DNA of 64,000 nucleotides from positions 930,001-994,000 of the forward strand of contig NZ_CP097322.1 in NCBI RefSeq assembly GCF_023515955.1. Reading direction: 5' to 3'. Positions 50,022-59,510 of this stretch are shown here, piece by piece. The translations under genes were made by a program, and so were the position numbers. Numbering within the stretch: position 1 is the first letter of the stretch; every line of letters starts with the position of its first letter. The notes under the pieces are model-generated. The model worked only from the letters and a program-made list of their open reading frames with translations. It did not search any database and was not told where the DNA came from. Origin of the DNA: Streptomyces sp. RerS4 (GTDB lineage: Bacteria; Actinomycetota; Actinomycetes; Streptomycetales; Streptomycetaceae).

Positions 50022-51956
50022 ATGAGCAGACCCCGCACCCGCACCCGGCCCCCCGTGACACTGGCGCTGCCCGCGCTGCTCGCCGTCGCGTTCCTGCTGT
50101 TGCCCCTCGTCGGCATCCTCACCCGCACCCAATGGGGCGAGCTGGGCGATCACCTGTCCAGCCCCGGCGTGGTCGAGGCGTTGAAGCTTTCGCTGCTGGT
50201 GTCCCTCTGGGCGCTGGGCCTCTCGCTGCTCCTCGGGGTACCGCTCGCCTGGCTGCTTGCACGTGTTGCCTTCAAGGGGAAGGCCTTCGTCCGTTCGCTG
50301 GTCCTGCTGCCGATGGTGCTGCCGCCGACCGTGGGTGGTGTCGCGTTGCTGTTGGGGTTCGGGCGGCGCGGGCTGCTCGGCCCCTGGCTGGAGGACACCT
50401 TCGGCGTCACCCTGCCCTTCCACACCTCGGGGGCGGTCCTCGCGGCCACGTTCGTGGCGATGCCCTTCCTCGTCATCAGCCTGGAGGGGGCACTCGGCGG
50501 CCTCAAGCCGAGCTACGAGGAGACCGCAGCCTCCCTCGGGGCCTCGCCGGTCCGGGTGTTCTTCACGGTGACGCTGCCCATGGTGGCCCCCGGCCTGATC
50601 GCCGGCGCGGCCCTGACCTGGGCCCGCGCGTTGGGCGAGTTCGGTGCGACCATCACCTTCGCCGGGAACCTGCCCGGCACCACCCAGACCCTGCCGCTCC
50701 AGGTCTACCTGCTGCTCCAGGACCGGCCGGAGGCCGCCACCTCGGTCTCCCTGCTGCTGCTCGCCATCGCGATGGGCGTCCTGATCGCCCTGCGCGGCCG
50801 CTGGACGGGCACCCCCCTGGACCGCAGGACGCTCGTGGCCCACGCGGTGGCCGACGAGCCGAGCGCAGCCGCCCCCGACCTCGCTCCGGAGCCGCAGGAC
50901 GCCGCGCCCCACGACGGCGGCCGCTGGTCCCTGCACGCGGACGTGACCGGCTTCAACGAGCTGACCCTCACCGCCGAACCGGGCACCACCATCGCCGTGG
51001 TGGGCGAGAACGGCGCCGGCAAGACCACCCTCCTGCGGGCCCTGCTCGGCCTGACCCCGCGCGCCCACGCCGTGCTGCGGCTCGGCGACACCGAGGTCAC
51101 CTCCCTGCCCCCGCACAAGCGGCAGGTGGCCTGGGTCCCGCAGGACGGGGCGCTGTTCCCGCACCTGACCGCCCTCGCGAACACCGCGTACGGGCTGCGG
51201 GCCCGGGGGGTCCCGCGCGCCGACGCCCGTCGTGAGGCGCGGGCTTGGCTGGACCGGCTCGGGGTGGGGCACCTCGCCGGGCGCAAGCCGGGCCAGTTGT
51301 CCGGCGGGCAGGCGCAGCGGGTGGCGCTGGCCCGTGCGCTGGCGGCCCGACCCCGCCTGCTGCTGCTCGACGAGCCGTTGGCCGCCCTCGACCAGACGAC
51401 CCGGGCGCGGGTGCGGCACACGCTGCGGACGCATCTCGCGGACTTCGGCGGGGTGTGCCTGATCGTCACGCACGATCCGGTGGAAGCGGTGTCGTTGGCC
51501 GACAGGGTCCTCGTCCTGGCGGACGGGCGGACCCTGCAGGACGCCCCGCCGGGGGAGGTCACGCGGCACCCGCGTTCGCCGTGGGTGGCCCGGATGCTCG
51601 GGCGCAACGCCTGGTCGGGGACGGCCTCCGCCGAGGGCCTCGCGCTGCGGGGCGGGGGGCGGCTCGTGGTGGCCGAGGCGCTGCCCGAGGGAGCGCCGGC
51701 GCTGGCGATCATCGCCCCGGAGGCGGTGTCGGTGCACCGGGAGAAGCCGGGCGGCAGTCCTCGTAACGTCTGGCCCGGAACCGTACGGGAGATCACGGCG
51801 GTCGGCAGCCGGTTGCGCGTGTTGATCGCCTCGTCCGAGGCGCCGGACCTGGTCGCGGAGATCACCCCTCAGGCCGCCGCCGAACTCGGCGTGGCGGAGG
51901 GCGCGTCGGTGTGGACGAGCGTGAAGGCCACCGAGGTCACGTTGGTCCGGTTGTAG
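50022..51956 (+). CDS. modBC: Fused molybdate ABC transporter permease-ATPase (ModBC)
   Basis: 644-residue fusion. Residues 1-265 are the ModB permease with five or six helices and the EAA loop EETAASLGASPVRVFFTV. Residues 300-510 are the ModC ATPase: Walker A GENGAGKTT (about 328), signature LSGGQAQRVALARAL (about 426), Walker B RLLLLDEPLAALDQ. The C-terminal 70 residues form a TOBE domain ending VWTSVKATEVTLVRL. ATG at 50022 with AGGAA upstream. Such fusions are common in Streptomyces; in E. coli the genes are separate. Imports molybdate delivered by ModA. Confidence 0.93.
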   Translation: MSRPRTRTRPPVTLALPALLAVAFLLLPLVGILTRTQWGELGDHLSSPGVVEALKLSLLVSLWALGLSLLLGVPLAWLLARVAFKGKAFVRSLVLLPMVLPPTVGGVALLLGFGRRGLLGPWLEDTFGVTLPFHTSGAVLAATFVAMPFLVISLEGALGGLKPSYEETAASLGASPVRVFFTVTLPMVAPGLIAGAALTWARALGEFGATITFAGNLPGTTQTLPLQVYLLLQDRPEAATSVSLLLLAIAMGVLIALRGRWTGTPLDRRTLVAHAVADEPSAAAPDLAPEPQDAAPHDGGRWSLHADVTGFNELTLTAEPGTTIAVVGENGAGKTTLLRALLGLTPRAHAVLRLGDTEVTSLPPHKRQVAWVPQDGALFPHLTALANTAYGLRARGVPRADARREARAWLDRLGVGHLAGRKPGQLSGGQAQRVALARALAARPRLLLLDEPLAALDQTTRARVRHTLRTHLADFGGVCLIVTHDPVEAVSLADRVLVLADGRTLQDAPPGEVTRHPRSPWVARMLGRNAWSGTASAEGLALRGGGRLVVAEALPEGAPALAIIAPEAVSVHREKPGGSPRNVWPGTVREITAVGSRLRVLIASSEAPDLVAEITPQAAAELGVAEGASVWTSVKATEVTLVRL

Positions 51957-51976
51957 CGAGGGGGTGGGTGGTGGGT

Positions 51977-51994
51977 GGGTAACTCGTGTTACCC
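51977..51994. other. Palindrome GGGTAAC-TCGT-GTTACCC
   Basis: Seven-base perfect arms around TCGT, in the 74-base space between modBC and the convergent PP2C gene. It could be a small bidirectional terminator. Its core also resembles the 45-64 kb motif with one change in the centre. Confidence 0.5.
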
Positions 51995-52030
51995 GCCCCC
52001 GGTCCGCCCGCTCGCCGCCCCCTGCCCCCG

Positions 52031-54112
52031 CTACGGGACGATGAACTCGCACCACACGCGCTTCCCGCCGCCCCGGGGTTCCACGCCCCAGGCGTCCGCG
52101 AGGGTGTCCACCAGCATCAGGCCCCGGCCGGAGACCGCCCAGTCCCCCGCCTCCCTGCGGCGTGGCAGGGCGCTGCTGGTGTCCTCGACCTCGACCCGGA
52201 TCCGGCCGGCGGCGGTCAGTCGCATGCCGACGTGGCCGCCGCCCTCGGTGTGCACGAGTGCGTTGGTCATCAGCTCGTCGGCGGCCAGCTCGATCTCGTC
52301 CGCCCGCTCCCCCGCGCCCCACGCCGCGGCGGCCGCCCGGATCAGGTGGCGGGCCAGCGCCGGGCCCTCGGGGTCGCCGGGGCTCAGACGTTGGCGCAGC
52401 GGGCCTCCGCCGCGCGGGGCCGGGGTGCCGCGCCGACGCAACACGAGCAACGCCATGTCGTCCCCGCCACCTGCGTCCCCGACGAGGTCGCACAGCACGT
52501 CGGCGAGCTCCTCGACCTCGGCAGGCCCCTCCCGGACGGCGTCCAGGAGCTCCCGCATCCCCGCCTCGGGCTCACCGCCGGGCCGTTCGACGAGGCCGTC
52601 GGTGCACAGGATCAACGTGTCCCCCGGGTGCAGTTCGAGGGTGGAGACGGGGTAGCCGGCTCCGACCTCCGGCGCCCCCTCGGCCGTTCCCGCACCGCCC
52701 TGCGCCTCCCGCGCGGGCAGCCCCAGCGGCAGCCCGCCCGCGATCCGGACGCGGTGGCAGCTGCCGTCCCCGCGCCGTACGACGGGGTCGAGGTGGCCGG
52801 CGCGGACGAGGAGCAGCGTGCCGGTGGTGAGGTCCAGTTCGGCGTAGGTGCAGGTGGCGAACCGTTCCGTGGCCAAGTCCCGCAGGAAGACATTGGCACG
52901 TGCCATCGCCGTACCGGGCGTGTGGCCTTCGAGGATGTACGCGCGGAGCACGATCCGCAGCTGACCCATGACGGCGGCCGCGTCCGTGTCGTGTCCCTCG
53001 ACGTCGCCGATCATGACGCCGACCCGGCCCTCGCCCAGTGGTATCACGTCATACCAGTCGCCGCCGATGTCCCGGCCCATGCGCGCGGCCCGGTACCGTA
53101 CGGCGATCAACGCGCCCGGCACCTGCGGGATCCGGCGGGGCAGCAGGGCCCGCTGGAGGCCCTCGGCGAGGTCGTGTTCCTGTTCGAAGAGCATCGCCCG
53201 CTGGAGGCTCTGCGCGATGCCGCTGCCGAGGGCGACGAGGACGTTGCGCTCCTCGTCGGTGAAGTCTCCGTCGCGCGTGTAGAGCAGTCCGATCGCGCCG
53301 ATGGGCTTGCCCTGGGCGATCAGCGGCAGGTAGACCCCGCTGCGTACGGACAGCGGCTCGATGTAGGGCCACAGCTGCGGGTAGCGGCGTTGGAATTCCT
53401 CGCGAGAGGCGATGAGGACCGGCTGCAGGGTGCGGACGGCCTCGCTCATCGGGAAGGGCGCGTCGATGCGCGTGTACTCGATCTCCGGCACGTACGAACC
53501 GAGCCGGCCCTCCGCGACCAGGTGGATCCGTGCGCCGTCCACGATGCCGAGCATGACGCTGACGGCGCCGAGGTGTCCGAGGGCGTCCGGGTCCTTGAGG
53601 ATGTCGGTGACGTCGTGGACGGTGCGGGCGTGGGCGAGGATCGCCGTGGTGCGCTCGACGACGCCGGTCATGCGGCGGCGCCCTTCGTCGCGCTCGCCGG
53701 CGGCGCCGGGCTCGCCCGGGTCGTGGTCGGCGTCGCGGAGGATGCCGATGATGCGGTACGCGCGACCGTTCGGCTCGCGCAGGATGTGTCCCTGGACGTG
53801 GGTCCAGGCGGTGGAGCCGTCGGGGCGGCGGGTGCGGAAGTAGGCCCCGTAGTGGCTGCGCCCGTCCGTCAGGGCCTGGGAGACGCGCCGGTCGAGGCGT
53901 GCCTCGTCGCCGGGCAGGACGCGCTCGCGCAGCCCGGCGGGGGTTCCGTCGAACTCCTCCGGGCGCAGTCCGACGACCTCGGCGGCGGTCGCGTCCAGAT
54001 GCATGCGTCCGCTGTCGAGGTCCCAGTCGAAGGTGCCCATGCGGTTGAGCGCGAGGCTCAGGTCGGGCCGCGCGGGCCAGTCGACCTCGGGGGTCCGTCC
54101 CCGCTGGTCCAT
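52031..54112 (-). CDS. PAS/GAF/PP2C phosphatase with C-terminal kinase-like ATPase domain
   Basis: 693-residue regulator. PAS (about 15-135, MGTFDWDLDSGRMHLDATAA), GAF (about 155-310), SpoIIE/PP2C (about 320-545, with MGRDIGGDWYDVI, MIGDVEGHD, LCTDGLVERPGG and GGGDDMALLVL), and an HATPase_c domain (about 560-690, with ELAADELMTNALVHTEGG and GRGLMLVDTLAD) like the anti-sigma kinase RsbW. One polypeptide thus has both phosphatase and kinase halves of a partner-switching module. ATG at 54112. Leftward, convergent with modBC. Confidence 0.9.
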   Translation of the reverse strand: MDQRGRTPEVDWPARPDLSLALNRMGTFDWDLDSGRMHLDATAAEVVGLRPEEFDGTPAGLRERVLPGDEARLDRRVSQALTDGRSHYGAYFRTRRPDGSTAWTHVQGHILREPNGRAYRIIGILRDADHDPGEPGAAGERDEGRRRMTGVVERTTAILAHARTVHDVTDILKDPDALGHLGAVSVMLGIVDGARIHLVAEGRLGSYVPEIEYTRIDAPFPMSEAVRTLQPVLIASREEFQRRYPQLWPYIEPLSVRSGVYLPLIAQGKPIGAIGLLYTRDGDFTDEERNVLVALGSGIAQSLQRAMLFEQEHDLAEGLQRALLPRRIPQVPGALIAVRYRAARMGRDIGGDWYDVIPLGEGRVGVMIGDVEGHDTDAAAVMGQLRIVLRAYILEGHTPGTAMARANVFLRDLATERFATCTYAELDLTTGTLLLVRAGHLDPVVRRGDGSCHRVRIAGGLPLGLPAREAQGGAGTAEGAPEVGAGYPVSTLELHPGDTLILCTDGLVERPGGEPEAGMRELLDAVREGPAEVEELADVLCDLVGDAGGGDDMALLVLRRRGTPAPRGGGPLRQRLSPGDPEGPALARHLIRAAAAAWGAGERADEIELAADELMTNALVHTEGGGHVGMRLTAAGRIRVEVEDTSSALPRRREAGDWAVSGRGLMLVDTLADAWGVEPRGGGKRVWCEFIVP

Positions 54113-54242
54113 GAGGCCAGGGTCTCACCGTTCCCCCGTCGTCGGCACGCGCACGCGCCGGCGGCCGGCCGTCCCGTACGGCGCTCCGTACGCGCTCCGG
54201 CCGCCGCTCGGGCCGCCACTCCGACCGCCGCGCCGGCACGTT

Positions 54243-54938
54243 TCAGCGGCTCGGCCAGGCTCCTGGGCGGCCTCCCGGGGCCTGTGGCGGGGTGGCGTCA
54301 TGGACCAACAGGGCGATCTGCACGCGGTTGTTGAGGTCGAGTCGGGTCAGGATGCGTGACACGTGTGTCTTCACGGTGGGGAGCGCCAGGTGCAGGGTGC
54401 GGGCGATCTCCGCGTTGGACAGGCCGCGCCCCACGGCCAGGGCCACCTCGCGCTCGCGGGCGCCGAGCGAGTCGAGCCGGGCCCGTGCGGCGGCGGCCCG
54501 GGAGTCCTGGCCGCCGTCGCCCGCCGCCACCTGCTCGATGAGGCGGCGCGTGACGGCCGGCGACAGCACCGGGTCGCCGGCCGCGACCGTGCGCAGCGCC
54601 GCGACGATCTCGCTCGGCGGGGTGTCCTTGAGGAGGAAACCGGCGGCGCCCGCGCGCAGGGCACGTAACACGTGTAGATCGGTGTGGAAGGTGGTCAGCA
54701 CGAGGACTTCGGGGGCCTCCGGCCGGGCGCGCAGCGCCTCGGTCGCGGTCAGCCCGTCGACACCCGGCATGCGAATGTCCATGAGCACCACGTCGGGACG
54801 GTACGCGGCCACGAGCGCGGGCACTTGCGCCCCGTCGGCCGCCTCGGCGACGACGTCGATGTCGTCCGCCCCGCCCAGCATGAGGCGCAGGCCGGCGCGG
54901 ACGATGGCGTCGTCGTCGACCAGCAGGACGCGGATCAC
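54243..54938 (-). CDS. NarL/LuxR-family response regulator
   Basis: 231-residue response regulator. Receiver domain with VLLVDDDAIVRAGLRL, phosphorylated Asp54 in VVLMDIRMPGVDG and the C-terminal LLKDTPPSEIVAAL; LuxR-type HTH LGAREREVALAVGRGLSNAE with TVKTHVSRIL. GTG at 54938 overlaps the stop of the kinase gene (GTGA). Codon 91 is TTA, the leucine codon read by the developmentally regulated bldA tRNA in Streptomyces, so translation may be delayed in growth. The TTA lies within a TAACACGTGTAG palindrome. Confidence 0.93.
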   Translation of the reverse strand: MIRVLLVDDDAIVRAGLRLMLGGADDIDVVAEAADGAQVPALVAAYRPDVVLMDIRMPGVDGLTATEALRARPEAPEVLVLTTFHTDLHVLRALRAGAAGFLLKDTPPSEIVAALRTVAAGDPVLSPAVTRRLIEQVAAGDGGQDSRAAAARARLDSLGAREREVALAVGRGLSNAEIARTLHLALPTVKTHVSRILTRLDLNNRVQIALLVHDATPPQAPGGRPGAWPSR

Positions 54939-56128
54939 GCGCGCTCCTCTCCGGCGGGGTCCGAAAGGGCCGGACCGGGCCAGGGTAGTCGGGCGTGGAC
55001 GCGGAAGTCCGCGCCGGCGGGTCCGGCCGTCAGTTCTCCGCCCGCGAGGCGGGCCCGTTCGGCGAGGCCGATCAGTCCGTGGCCGCCGCCCGCGCCCACG
55101 CTCGCGGGCGCGGGCGCGGGGGACGACGCGGCCGAACACGTGTTACGTACCTCGACGTCGAGCCCGTGCCCCGGCCCGCCGGTGACGCGGATCCGGGCGG
55201 TCGCGCCGGGCGCGTGTTTGCGTACGTTCGTCAGCGCCTCCTGCACGATCCGGTACGCCGTACGCCCCACCTCGGGCGGCGGCGCCTCCCCGCCGGGCGG
55301 GCCGCTCAGCTCGACGGGGGTGCCCGCCGCCGCGGTCTCGTCCACGAGCCGGGCCAGATCGGCCAGTTCGGGCTGGGGTCGCTCGCCGCCGCCGGCGGCG
55401 GCGTCCGCGGCCCCGGGTTCCTGGCGCAGGACCCCGATCACCTGGCGCAGGTCGCTCAGCGCGAGGTGCGCGCTCTCGCGGATCACCCCGGCGGCGCGGG
55501 CGATGTCCTCGCGGGGCGCTCCGGGGTTGAACTCCAGGGCGCCCGCGTGCAGGCTCAGCAGCGACAGCCGGTGCCCGAGTACGTCGTGCATCTCGCGGGC
55601 GATCTCCTCGCGGACCTCCGTGCGGGCCTGTGCCTCGGCGAGTTCGGCGCGTTCGCGCAACGAGGTGATGAGTTGCTGCCGGGAGCGACGGAAGAGGCCC
55701 CAGCCGACGGCGCCGGCGAGGAGTGCGAAGTACGTGGCGGCCGCGCCGACCCGCTCCTCGGACATCTCCGGCATCCGCCACAGGAACAGGGGCAGCGGGG
55801 CGAAGGCCAGCGCCGCCACGCCCGCGGTGACGCGCCAGGGGCGGGTCGCGGCGACCGTGAACACCGCGACCATCGCGGGGCCGGTCAGGTAGTGGGCCTG
55901 GCTGCCGGCGAGGAGCAGGACGACGGCCAGCGCGACCGGCCACCGACGGCGCAGCGGCAGCGCCGCGCAGCCGAGCCCTCCGACGACCTGGTCGGCCGTC
56001 CGCCAGGCCGGGTGGAGGTCCTCGGGGAGGGGGATGGACTGCGAGCTGACGGCGGCGAAGCAGGCCGCGAAGAGGATCAGCCCCAGGTCGGCGGCCCAGT
56101 CGCGGGGGGTACGGGTGATGCGGCGCAT
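54935..56128 (-). CDS. Sensor histidine kinase (NarL-system type)
   Basis: 397-residue membrane kinase with four to six N-terminal hydrophobic helices (up to about 150), a HisKA_3 dimerisation box REEIAREMHDVLGHRLSLL with the phosphorylated His, and a C-terminal ATPase with the N-box YRIVQEALTNVRKHAPG and GGGHGLIGLAERARL. It lacks an extracellular domain, so it probably senses a membrane cue. ATG at 56128 (MRRITRTPRDW). Cotranscribed with the response regulator at 54243. It is not a DevS-type kinase, as no GAF domains are present. Confidence 0.93.
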   Translation of the reverse strand: MRRITRTPRDWAADLGLILFAACFAAVSSQSIPLPEDLHPAWRTADQVVGGLGCAALPLRRRWPVALAVVLLLAGSQAHYLTGPAMVAVFTVAATRPWRVTAGVAALAFAPLPLFLWRMPEMSEERVGAAATYFALLAGAVGWGLFRRSRQQLITSLRERAELAEAQARTEVREEIAREMHDVLGHRLSLLSLHAGALEFNPGAPREDIARAAGVIRESAHLALSDLRQVIGVLRQEPGAADAAAGGGERPQPELADLARLVDETAAAGTPVELSGPPGGEAPPPEVGRTAYRIVQEALTNVRKHAPGATARIRVTGGPGHGLDVEVRNTCSAASSPAPAPASVGAGGGHGLIGLAERARLAGGELTAGPAGADFRVHARLPWPGPALSDPAGEERA

Positions 56129-56253
56129 GTCCCTGGAATCTACGCGTGCGGGGCGCGGGGCGGTCCGTTCGGATCCGGAACGGATACTTAAGTACGAGCG
56201 GCGGCGACGGAAGACCGATCCGCGCGCCCGCGCCGCGGACCTACCGTCGGGGC

Positions 56254-56499
56254 ATGACCTCCACTGCTTCCTCTTCCAAGTCCCCCGGGGCCGCCTTCTC
56301 GGGGCTGCTCTGCTTCGTCCTCGTCGTCGGTGGCGGGAGCGGGCTGCTCCACGAGTGGTTCGGCTGGATCCACTTCATGGGCTTCGTCCGTTTCCTCGTG
56401 CCGGACGGTTACGAGGTCTTCGGCTACGTCGTCATGGTCGCGCTGGGTCTGGCGGTGGGCGCGGCGGGCGACGCCCTCAGCCGTCGAGGGCGTCGCTGA
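56254..56499 (+). CDS. Small two-helix membrane protein
   Basis: 81-residue protein with two hydrophobic helices (FSGLLCFVLVVGGGSGLLH and VFGYVVMVALGLAVGAAGDA) separated by an aromatic stretch, WFGWIHFMGFVRFL. ATG at 56254. Divergent from the sensor kinase gene. I do not recognise the family. Confidence 0.65.
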   Translation: MTSTASSSKSPGAAFSGLLCFVLVVGGGSGLLHEWFGWIHFMGFVRFLVPDGYEVFGYVVMVALGLAVGAAGDALSRRGRR

Positions 56500-56534
56500 C
56501 CTGTGCGTCGGGGTGCGTGCGGCCGGCTCGGCCG

Positions 56535-56969
56535 TCAGCACTTCAGCGTGGTGGAGGAGGCGGCGACCGTCTCCTCCAGCTTCACGACGTGGGGCCGGAT
56601 CGCGGTCAGGGTGTTCTGGCCGGTGGTGTCGCCCGGCAGGTCCTCGTAGGCCTTCTTCAGGTTGTCGCCGGCGGCCGTGAGGGCGTCGCGCTTGGCCTGT
56701 TCCAGGGACTGAAGGTTGTCGCCCATCGCGTCGAGATCCTCCTTGACGGCGTCGTAGGCTTCCTTGATCTGGTCCTTGGTCGCGTTGGCCGGATCGAGGG
56801 CGCGCAGCTTGGCGGTGTCGCCCTTGAGTTCGGAGAAGTTCGTACACAGGGCCTGGGCGGCCTGGGTCGCTTCCTCCTTGGGCGTGGTGTTGTCCTTGTC
56901 GTCGGAGCACGCGCTGAGACCGAGGGCCGCGGTGGCGCAGATCAGGGTGGTCGCCGCGAAACGCTTCAT
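56535..56969 (-). CDS. Small secreted lipoprotein
   Basis: 144-residue lipoprotein: basic N-terminus MKRFAATTLICATAA, lipobox LSAC near residue 21, then a mostly helical, Lys/Asp/Ala-rich mature region (AVKEDLDAMGDNLQSLEQAK). Ends in a lone cysteine (TTLKC). ATG at 56969 with GAAAGG 8 bases upstream; the TTG at 56987 is within that site. It may be exported to the outer face of the membrane. No family recognised. Confidence 0.82.
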   Translation of the reverse strand: MKRFAATTLICATAALGLSACSDDKDNTTPKEEATQAAQALCTNFSELKGDTAKLRALDPANATKDQIKEAYDAVKEDLDAMGDNLQSLEQAKRDALTAAGDNLKKAYEDLPGDTTGQNTLTAIRPHVVKLEETVAASSTTLKC

Positions 56970-57214
56970 GGGTGGTGCCTTTCTCAACTCTCCACTGGAT
57001 CCGGTGGATCCGGTGAGGGGAGTCCATGGCGGGTATGATCATTTCTGACCAGTTCCGGACAAACCTCGCATACGGGCTCTGGTTCCGCATCCGTTGATAC
57101 GCCACCTCACTCACCCGTCGGGCCCGCCCGGACGTGCGTCCGCCGCCCGCCGGCGGTTGACTGGGCCGGACGGAGGGCGGATCAGGCCGAGCGAACCCGA
57201 ACGAGGAGGCGGCG

Positions 57215-57703
57215 GTGACAGCCGTTACACGTGTTGGCTGGACGCGAAAGGTATGCGGAACGGTGCTCGCGGTCGCGCTGGCCGCGGGGGCGACCGGATG
57301 CGGGGACGAGGCCAAGGAGAAGGTCACGGACGTGGCCTCCCAGGCGGCGTCGGCCGCCTCCCAGGCCGGCGACGCCCTCCGGTCCGCCTCGGACGCGGCC
57401 CGGAAGAAGCTGAGCGAGGTCAAGGGCGGCGTGGACGCGAAGGACGCGGTGACCCTGGGTCAGCCGGCGACCCACGGGGACGACCACCCGACCGTCCCGG
57501 TCACCGTCCGCAACTCCACCGACTCCGCCAAGTCCTTCGCCGTCCAGGTCAACTTCCGCGATACCGGCGGGAACCTCCTCGACACGGTGGTCGTGACCGT
57601 CGCGAACGTGCCCGCCGGCGGGTTCAAGGAGGGCACGGCGCGCAGCACGCGCGGCCTGTCGGGTCAGGTGAAGGTCGACGTCGGCACGGCCCTGCGCTAC
57701 TGA
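57215..57703 (+). CDS. Secreted lipoprotein with FxLYD-like domain
   Basis: 162-residue lipoprotein. Signal helix VCGTVLAVALAAGATGC with lipobox ATGC at about residue 26-29, an Ala/Ser/Lys helical linker (ASQAASAASQAGDALRSASD), then a beta domain (VPVTVRNSTDSAKSFAVQVN, FRDTGGNLLDTVVVTVANVP) like FxLYD or other small extracellular beta-sandwiches. GTG at 57215 has GGAGG 5 bases upstream. The start of the gene contains a TTACACGTGTTG palindrome, giving the odd VTAVTRVG N-terminus. Confidence 0.82.
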   Translation: MTAVTRVGWTRKVCGTVLAVALAAGATGCGDEAKEKVTDVASQAASAASQAGDALRSASDAARKKLSEVKGGVDAKDAVTLGQPATHGDDHPTVPVTVRNSTDSAKSFAVQVNFRDTGGNLLDTVVVTVANVPAGGFKEGTARSTRGLSGQVKVDVGTALRY

Positions 57704-57811
57704 GGTCGGGCCGCGCGTCGGGGCGGCCGCACCGGCCTCTCGGGATTTGCCGGGGTCCGGGGCCGGGCGGAGCATGGAAGTGTCCCATCCGCTTCGAGAA
57801 CGGGGCATCCC

Positions 57812-58627
57812 ATGACCGGCAGGCTTCCCCCGACCGACCGAGCGCGCCTTCGGTGGACGTGCCGAGCGGCGGTCGTCACCGGGACGGCGTGCGCACTGGC
57901 CATCGGCCTCTCCGTACCGGCCTCGGCGGCACAACTGGTGAGCGTGCAACTGGACGCTCCCGACGTCACGGTGACCTTCCGCGACACCGACCCCGACGAC
58001 TCCCGCCACATACTCGTCCTGCGACCGAAGGACGGTACGGGCGAGACGCGGCGCGTCGAGGTCGCGGGCGAGGTCCCCAGTGTGAACAGGACCGTGGTGA
58101 AAACCGTGAACGCCGGTATCCGGGCAGGTGTGGCCTACTGCGCGGTGATCAACACCGGGACCAGAGGGTCTGAGGACGTCGGCGGGGCGTTCGGTACCAA
58201 CTACAATTCGAACGAGGTCTGCTCGGAGCCCGCCGGCTCCGCCAACGCCCCGTCCGACGTGGCCATCGGCAGCATCACCGGCGAAGAGAACCCGCCCGCC
58301 GGAACGAACCGCAACTACTGGATCGGCTACTCCAACCCCGGCGCCGACGCCACGGGCGTGACCATCACCGTCCAGACGTCCGGCACCGTGACCGTACGAC
58401 GTCCTCCGGAGTCCGGAACCTTCAACGGGTTCCAGTGCTCGGGCGGTTCGACGGGTTACACGTGTACCGGCGGCAACCTCCCCAAGGGAACGAAGAACCA
58501 GATCCCGGTGCTCGCCACCATCACCCGGGCCGGTCCCGGCGCCATCCACGCCACCATCACCGCCGAGGGCGACCCGAACCCCGGCAACAACAGAAGCACG
58601 CTCGGCGTGCTGGCCGTCTCGAAGTAG
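57812..58627 (+). CDS. Secreted protein with DUF11-like beta domain
   Basis: 271-residue exported protein. Signal peptide to about residue 43 (AALAIGLSVPASAA-type end at SASAAQLV; region ALAIGLSVPASAAQ). The second half (residues 145-270) has the look of a DUF11/CARDB-like beta-sandwich: IGYSNPGADATGVTITVQTS and ATITAEGDPNPGNNRSTL. Two cysteine pairs are possible. ATG at 57812. Probably a surface or secreted protein of unknown role. Confidence 0.8.
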   Translation: MTGRLPPTDRARLRWTCRAAVVTGTACALAIGLSVPASAAQLVSVQLDAPDVTVTFRDTDPDDSRHILVLRPKDGTGETRRVEVAGEVPSVNRTVVKTVNAGIRAGVAYCAVINTGTRGSEDVGGAFGTNYNSNEVCSEPAGSANAPSDVAIGSITGEENPPAGTNRNYWIGYSNPGADATGVTITVQTSGTVTVRRPPESGTFNGFQCSGGSTGYTCTGGNLPKGTKNQIPVLATITRAGPGAIHATITAEGDPNPGNNRSTLGVLAVSK

Positions 58628-58904
58628 CCCTCGCATCGCGGCTCCCCGCACCCCCTCCCACCCCGGTCGACACCCGGCCCCCGCCGGGGGACGATGAGAG
58701 GAGACGGGCGCCTTCCGAACAGCCCCAGACCGCCGCTTCCCCGCGACGGCCGGAGGGAGAAACCCCCGGAACGGTGCCGTACGGCCTCTTGGCCGACGGC
58801 CCTCCTCAGGCCGCGCCGCGCCCGTACCGAGCGGTTGTCCGCACGCCGCCCGCACGGTCACGCACACCTCTCCCTCCGTCACTCCGTGAGTGGAGAACGC
58901 CATC

Positions 58905-59510
58905 ATGAACCGGCCAACCCGTCGGCACGCCCGACGCACCGTCGTCTCCTCCCTGATCGCCGCGTCGTTCCTCTCCGGAGGGCTCGCCGCGCTGTCCCCC
59001 GCCGCCACGGCCGCCGCCCCTACGGTCGTCCCCGCCATCGGCACCTGCACCGTCACGCCCGCCGCAGACGGGCTCAGCATCACCATCACCGGAAGCGGCT
59101 GGAAGCCGAACGAGGCACTCAGCCTCAACGACGGCGAGAGCACCTTCCCGCTCAGCGTCGACGCCGACGGCAACTTCATGCTCAAGCGCTTCCAGAAGAA
59201 CACCGACTTCACCGTGCTGCCCGACAGCGGTGGCTTCAAGAACTGCATGGTGGCCAAGGCGGACAAGAGCCAGACGCAGAAGGACAAGGAAGCGATCCGC
59301 AAGGCCCGCCAGGACGGCTTCAACGCCGGGGTCAAGGCCGGCAAGGCCGCGGCCCAGGAGAACTGCGACGCGGCCAAGCCGAAACCGCCCAAGAAGCACC
59401 CCGGCCTGACGGCCCAGGACGAGGCCGTCGAGAAGGCCTTCAACGACGGCTTCCTCGCCGGCGCCACCAGCGCGTTCAACAAGTTCTGCCGCACCGGCGG
59501 CAACCGCTGA
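58905..59510 (+). CDS. Secreted protein with C-terminal Cys-ended helical repeats (copy 1)
   Basis: 201-residue exported protein. Signal peptide about residues 1-37 (VVSSLIAASFLSGGLAALSP); a small beta domain with two cysteines (GTCTVTPAADGLSITITGSG ... KNCMVAK); then a C-terminal domain of two similar helical units, FNAGVKAGKAAAQENC and FNDGFLAGATSAFNKFC, each ending in cysteine and joined by a Lys/Pro linker. ATG at 58905 with GGAG 9 bases upstream is preferred over the GTG at 58890. Tandem paralogue follows 16 bases after the stop. Confidence 0.85.
   Translation: MNRPTRRHARRTVVSSLIAASFLSGGLAALSPAATAAAPTVVPAIGTCTVTPAADGLSITITGSGWKPNEALSLNDGESTFPLSVDADGNFMLKRFQKNTDFTVLPDSGGFKNCMVAKADKSQTQKDKEAIRKARQDGFNAGVKAGKAAAQENCDAAKPKPPKKHPGLTAQDEAVEKAFNDGFLAGATSAFNKFCRTGGNR

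Noticed and set aside
49449..52493. Long leftward open frame antisense to modA and modBC
   Set aside because: No domain, no ribosome site; the opposite strand holds clear ModA and ModBC motifs.
54243..56128. Sensor/regulator pair considered as the DevRS/OsdRK system of the stress island
   Set aside because: The kinase has membrane helices and no GAF heme domains, and the genes are 30 kb away beside unrelated genes; it is a generic NarL-type pair.
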